A DNA stretch of 64,000 nt, from NCBI RefSeq assembly GCF_030848945.1, contig NZ_JANHAX010000001.1, forward strand, positions 434,001 through 498,000, in the 5' to 3' direction. The position numbers were made by a program, and so were the translations under genes. How positions within the stretch are numbered: position 1 is the first letter of the stretch; every line of letters starts with the position of its first letter. Below, piece after piece: positions 60,840-64,000 of the stretch. Origin of the DNA: Marimonas arenosa. Its GTDB lineage: Bacteria; Pseudomonadota; Alphaproteobacteria; Rhodobacterales; Rhodobacteraceae. The notes beneath the pieces are model-generated. The model ran no database searches and was not told the DNA's origin. It saw only the letters and a list, made by a program, of their open reading frames with translations.

Positions 60840-62882
60840 TTATGTTTCCTGCATTTTGTGTGAAAATTTCAGGATGATGAACTCGGCCGGTCGCACTACG
60901 GCCATGCCGATTTCGACGATCATGCGACCTTCGAGAATGTCCTCGGCGGTCATCGTTTCGCCCAGCCCGACCTTGACGAAAAAGGCTTGCCCGGTGGTGG
61001 CGCCCATCAGCGCCCCCTGCCGCCATTGGATGGTCAGAAAATTCTCGATCATCGCCTTCACACGCACCCAGGTCGCGGCGACATTGGGCTCAAACGTGAA
61101 AGGTTCGCTCGCCTTTCGAATTGACTCCTCGGCCATGTTGAAGAACCGACGGACATTAATGTAGCGCCATTCGTTGTCGTTGCCGGCCAGCGTGCGCGCG
61201 CCCCAGACCAGCGTGCCCTTGCCGGTAAAGGCGCGGATCGCGTTGACCGACTTGCCGGTGCTGGTCACGTTCAGCCGGCCCTGCATCGCGTCATTGACCT
61301 TCACCGCCGGGCCGATCACCTCGTTCAGCGCGACATTGGCCGGCGCAACCCACACACCCTGATTGCGGTCCTTCATGGCATAGATCCCGGCAATCGTGCC
61401 GCTCGGTGGTTGCAGTGACATCTCGTGGATCACCCGATCCCGCGCCGCGCGCATTACCGAATGCCCCGCGAACAGCCGTGTCTCGCCCCCCCGCGAAAGG
61501 AAATCCGCCGCGTCAAACACCGCCGTCACTGCCGCGCTCAGCCGGTCGAAATGCGACCGCAGACCGGCGGCTGCATTCAAGGCGCTTTCGATGTTGTCCG
61601 CCCCGGCATAGTTCGCCGGATCGACCGGAACGGCACCGGTATTGGCCACCGATATCCAGGTAGTGCCGTCCAGCGCGGCGTAATCCGTGGCGACGTTGGG
61701 TTCGGTGCGCCCGGCGGCGACCAAGGTGCGAACGGTGGCGTTCTTCTCCCAGCCGATCAGCCCATCAATTGCCGCCTGCACCTGGCTGTCGGTAGAAAGT
61801 GACGTCACCGCCAGGTTGATTTCGGCCGCCAGCCCGGCGGCACCGGCTTGCAACGTCTGTAGCCCCATTGTTATCGCGCGGGCCAGGATCACCAGGTTGC
61901 CGAACCGCGGCCGCACATCCGTAACGTTGGTCGACGGCGCCGCCTCGATATCGGCCAGAAGCGCGTTGAAATGCGTTGCCATCTCGCGGAAATTGCGTCG
62001 CCCCAGCGTGATCGGAGCGTTGGTCCAGCCGCTCACGTCGACCGCCGCGACCACGGCATCGACACCAGCATCCGCTGCGCGCATCGCGGTCAACAAGTCC
62101 TGCTCGTCCTGGCCCAGCAAGGCGTCGATTACCGCATCGGCGATTGCGGCATCAGCCGGGGTGCGGAACCGCAGGTCACGGAAATGCACCTCGGCCTCGT
62201 AGATCGTGCGCAGCCACGGGTAATATGCCGCGCCATAACGCAGGTTCTCGGTGCCCGCTTCAGAGCGGAAAATCGCCGCCGGATCGGTGCCGACGGCTGG
62301 CGCCGCATTGCCGCTGCGCAGATCCATAATGGTGAAACGGTCCTGCAGGTCGCCGCATTGCGCAAGCGCCGCCTTGTGCAGGCTGCCCTGCTGCACGTCG
62401 CTCAGGATTACCGCATCCGGGAACAGGATCAATGTCGGCGCATCGATGCCGCGCAACGCCTCGACCCCACCCTGAAGCCCGGTTGTGCTGGTGCCCAGCG
62501 ACACCTGCGCCGGATAGGTGCCGACCGACACAACGAAGCAGGGTCCGCCACCATTGGCGAAATATTGCCGGAGCGCGGTGAACATGTAGTACCGCCGCGC
62601 GGCCAGCGTGTCGTCCAGGGGCGTAACCGCGCCGATGGCGTTACCGGCCGCGGTATCGAGTTGCACATTCCACGCCGCGGGGCGGAAGCCGCCGCCGAAA
62701 CGGGCTTCGAAATCAAGAAGCGAGGAGATCCGCGTCGGCACGCGGTTGAGCGACCCGCCATCCGCGCCGGTGGCGCGCTCGGTATAGCCCACGAAAGCAG
62801 GAACGGCGGTTTCCACCGGCACCACCGATGGGGGGAAAACGCTGATCTCTTCGATAAAGACACCGGGTGTCGTATAGTTCAT
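60840..62882 (-). CDS. Contractile sheath protein
   Basis: A 680-residue sheath subunit. The start at 62882 has AGGAGGTCCC upstream and the canonical MNYTTPGVFIEEISVFPP opening. The middle carries a large insertion (~115-480) typical of the variable domain. The C-terminal ~200 residues are the conserved handshake/core region: SLQPPSGTIAGIYAMKDRNQ, GKGTLVWGARTLAGNDNEWR, YINVRRFFNMAEESI, EGRMIVEIGMAVVRPAEFII. It is longer than the neighbouring sheath because of its middle domain, so it may be a specialised distal or baseplate-proximal sheath form. Confidence 0.92.
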   Translation of the reverse strand: MNYTTPGVFIEEISVFPPSVVPVETAVPAFVGYTERATGADGGSLNRVPTRISSLLDFEARFGGGFRPAAWNVQLDTAAGNAIGAVTPLDDTLAARRYYMFTALRQYFANGGGPCFVVSVGTYPAQVSLGTSTTGLQGGVEALRGIDAPTLILFPDAVILSDVQQGSLHKAALAQCGDLQDRFTIMDLRSGNAAPAVGTDPAAIFRSEAGTENLRYGAAYYPWLRTIYEAEVHFRDLRFRTPADAAIADAVIDALLGQDEQDLLTAMRAADAGVDAVVAAVDVSGWTNAPITLGRRNFREMATHFNALLADIEAAPSTNVTDVRPRFGNLVILARAITMGLQTLQAGAAGLAAEINLAVTSLSTDSQVQAAIDGLIGWEKNATVRTLVAAGRTEPNVATDYAALDGTTWISVANTGAVPVDPANYAGADNIESALNAAAGLRSHFDRLSAAVTAVFDAADFLSRGGETRLFAGHSVMRAARDRVIHEMSLQPPSGTIAGIYAMKDRNQGVWVAPANVALNEVIGPAVKVNDAMQGRLNVTSTGKSVNAIRAFTGKGTLVWGARTLAGNDNEWRYINVRRFFNMAEESIRKASEPFTFEPNVAATWVRVKAMIENFLTIQWRQGALMGATTGQAFFVKVGLGETMTAEDILEGRMIVEIGMAVVRPAEFIILKFSHKMQET

Positions 62883-62919
62883 TTTGGGACCTCCTGACTG
62901 GTCCGGGCACTCGCGGCCC

Positions 62920-64000
62920 TCATGCGGTTGGCAGGATGTGCGAGAAGCGCAGCACGATGAATTCGGCCGGACGGACCACGGCCATGCCAATCTCGACGTT
63001 CAGCCGTCCTTCCAGCACGTCCTGGGCGGTCATGGTCGTGCCCAAACCGACACGGACGAAAAACGCCTCGCCCGGGGTTGCCCCGGCCAGCGCGCCGTCG
63101 CGCCACTGGTTGGTGAGGAAATTCTCGATCATGCCTTTCACCCGGGCCTGGGTCGCAGCATTGTTCGGCGCAAAAACAAAAGGATAAGATGCTTTTTTGC
63201 AGCTTTCCTCGACCATATTGAAGAACCGCCTGACACTGATGTAGCGCCATTCGTTCGAGTTTCCGTCCAGCGTACGTGCACCCCAGACCATCGTGCCGCG
63301 ACCGGTGAATTCGCGGATCGCATTGACCGACTTGCCGGTCGAGTGCACGTTCATATGGTCGTTCAGCGCCTTATCGATCTTGACCGTCAGGTCGCGCACC
63401 CCGGTCAGGCTCACGTTGCCGGGCGCCTTGAACACGCCGCGGGTGCGATCGACCGTGGCATAGGCACCGGCGATCGCCGGTCCCGGTGGCAGCGTGACCG
63501 AGAATGCATCGAGCGAAGCACGAATCCGGCCGTATAGCGCCGGGTTGGCATTGGCGCCCTCGCGCAGTTCGGCCAGCGTGCGCCCATTGGCGGGGCTCGG
63601 CGGCGGCTGAATCTCGCCGCTATCGTCGCGGAAGGCACCCTGAGACACGGTGATCGTCGACTCGTCCCAGGGCCAACCGATCGTCGTGCGGATTTGCGGG
63701 TGATAGACTGCGCCATATTTCAGGTTCGACGTGCCAATACCGTTACGGAACTCGTCGATTTCGCCCTGCCCCGGCTGATCGCCGCCCAGGATGTCGCCAA
63801 TCAGGAACCGGTCGCCCAGATCGGCGCATTGCTTCAGCGCCGTGCTCAGTACGGTGTGGTAAAGTGCCCGGTTGGTGGCGTTGACCGGTGTCATCATCGA
63901 CAGGTCTGGCATGACGATCAGGGTCGGTTCATCCTCCAGCGCAAGTGCTGCCAGCCCGGCGGTGTGGGTATCGGCGATCTCGCTCGCATTGCGCGCCGAA
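62920..64000 (-). CDS. Contractile sheath protein, 5' part cut by window edge
   Basis: The frame is open to base 64000, so the N-terminus lies beyond the window. The visible ~360 residues begin ...LEDEPTLIVMPDLSMMTPVN and include PPGPAIAGAYATVDRTRG, TGRGTMVWGARTLDGNSNEW, VRRFFNMVEESCKKA and EGRLNVEIGMAVVRPAEFIV. The C-terminal core is a close match to the next sheath gene. The presence of two sheath genes here fits the multi-sheath plan of Afp/PVC loci. Confidence 0.92.
   Translation of the reverse strand, partial: SARNASEIADTHTAGLAALALEDEPTLIVMPDLSMMTPVNATNRALYHTVLSTALKQCADLGDRFLIGDILGGDQPGQGEIDEFRNGIGTSNLKYGAVYHPQIRTTIGWPWDESTITVSQGAFRDDSGEIQPPPSPANGRTLAELREGANANPALYGRIRASLDAFSVTLPPGPAIAGAYATVDRTRGVFKAPGNVSLTGVRDLTVKIDKALNDHMNVHSTGKSVNAIREFTGRGTMVWGARTLDGNSNEWRYISVRRFFNMVEESCKKASYPFVFAPNNAATQARVKGMIENFLTNQWRDGALAGATPGEAFFVRVGLGTTMTAQDVLEGRLNVEIGMAVVRPAEFIVLRFSHILPTA

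Noticed and set aside
42977..64000. Interpretation as a prophage or type VI secretion system
   Set aside because: No capsid, portal, terminase or lysis genes and no TssJLM/TssBC signatures; DUF5908, CIS_TMP and DUF4157 point to eCIS.
1..64000. CRISPR array, tRNA or rRNA genes
   Set aside because: I saw no regularly spaced identical repeats and no cloverleaf or ribosomal RNA sequence by eye. A tRNAscan or Infernal run would settle small RNA genes.

Overview
The window looks like chromosomal DNA from a GC-rich alphaproteobacterium, most probably a Rhodobacteraceae (Roseobacter-group) species. The grounds are codon use, the LuxR/GAF, 7TMR-DISM kinase, ECF41 and Dab gene types, dispersed short intergenic repeats, and several IS30, IS3 and IS5 fragments. 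I recognised no tRNA, rRNA or CRISPR array. The identification rests on protein resemblance only.

Region 1 (1-13.5 kb) is accessory and metabolic. It holds the 3' end of a repeat-containing surface-type protein, a GFA-family protein, an Old Yellow Enzyme flavin oxidoreductase, small membrane proteins (one DUF4345), and two overlapping LuxR-type regulators (one with GAF, one with TolB-like plus TPR modules). The regulators are divergent from a tight NTF2-like / MFS / DUF1185 operon. A minimal tyrosine recombinase, a secreted metalloprotease-like protein with an altered zinc motif, and an XRE regulator follow. Two families of short dispersed repeats sit between genes.

Region 2 (13.5-23.5 kb) is signalling and stress. 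A periplasmic rhodanese is divergent from an OmpR-type regulator, which converges on a hybrid 7TMR-DISM histidine kinase. A decayed SH3/hydrolase chimera, RidA, an ECF41 sigma factor with its usual carboxymuconolactone-decarboxylase neighbour, a LysR regulator, a DUF6326 protein and an IS-truncated methyltransferase follow.

Region 3 (23.5-34 kb) is IS-rich. An EamA exporter / acyl-CoA ligase pair is bracketed by the inner ends of two outward-truncated IS30 copies. Next come a LysR gene, the dabB-dabA inorganic-carbon uptake operon, and a complete IS30 element.

Region 4 (34-64 kb) is an extracellular contractile injection system (eCIS, Afp/PVC-like) that continues past the right edge. On the minus strand it reads sheath (partial), sheath, two tube proteins, a 55-aa DUF5908 protein, LysM-type hub protein, VgrG-like spike, PAAR tip, gp25, baseplate J, S74 fibre, Afp12-like baseplate protein, tape measure, a membrane-anchored VWA protein, and an AAA+ ATPase. 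A convergent DUF4157 gene encodes a likely effector. Beyond it lies a large secreted subtilisin-VWA protein whose C-terminal half matches the architecture of the membrane VWA protein. The VWA pair and the DUF4157 protein are the least canonical and most interesting part of the window.
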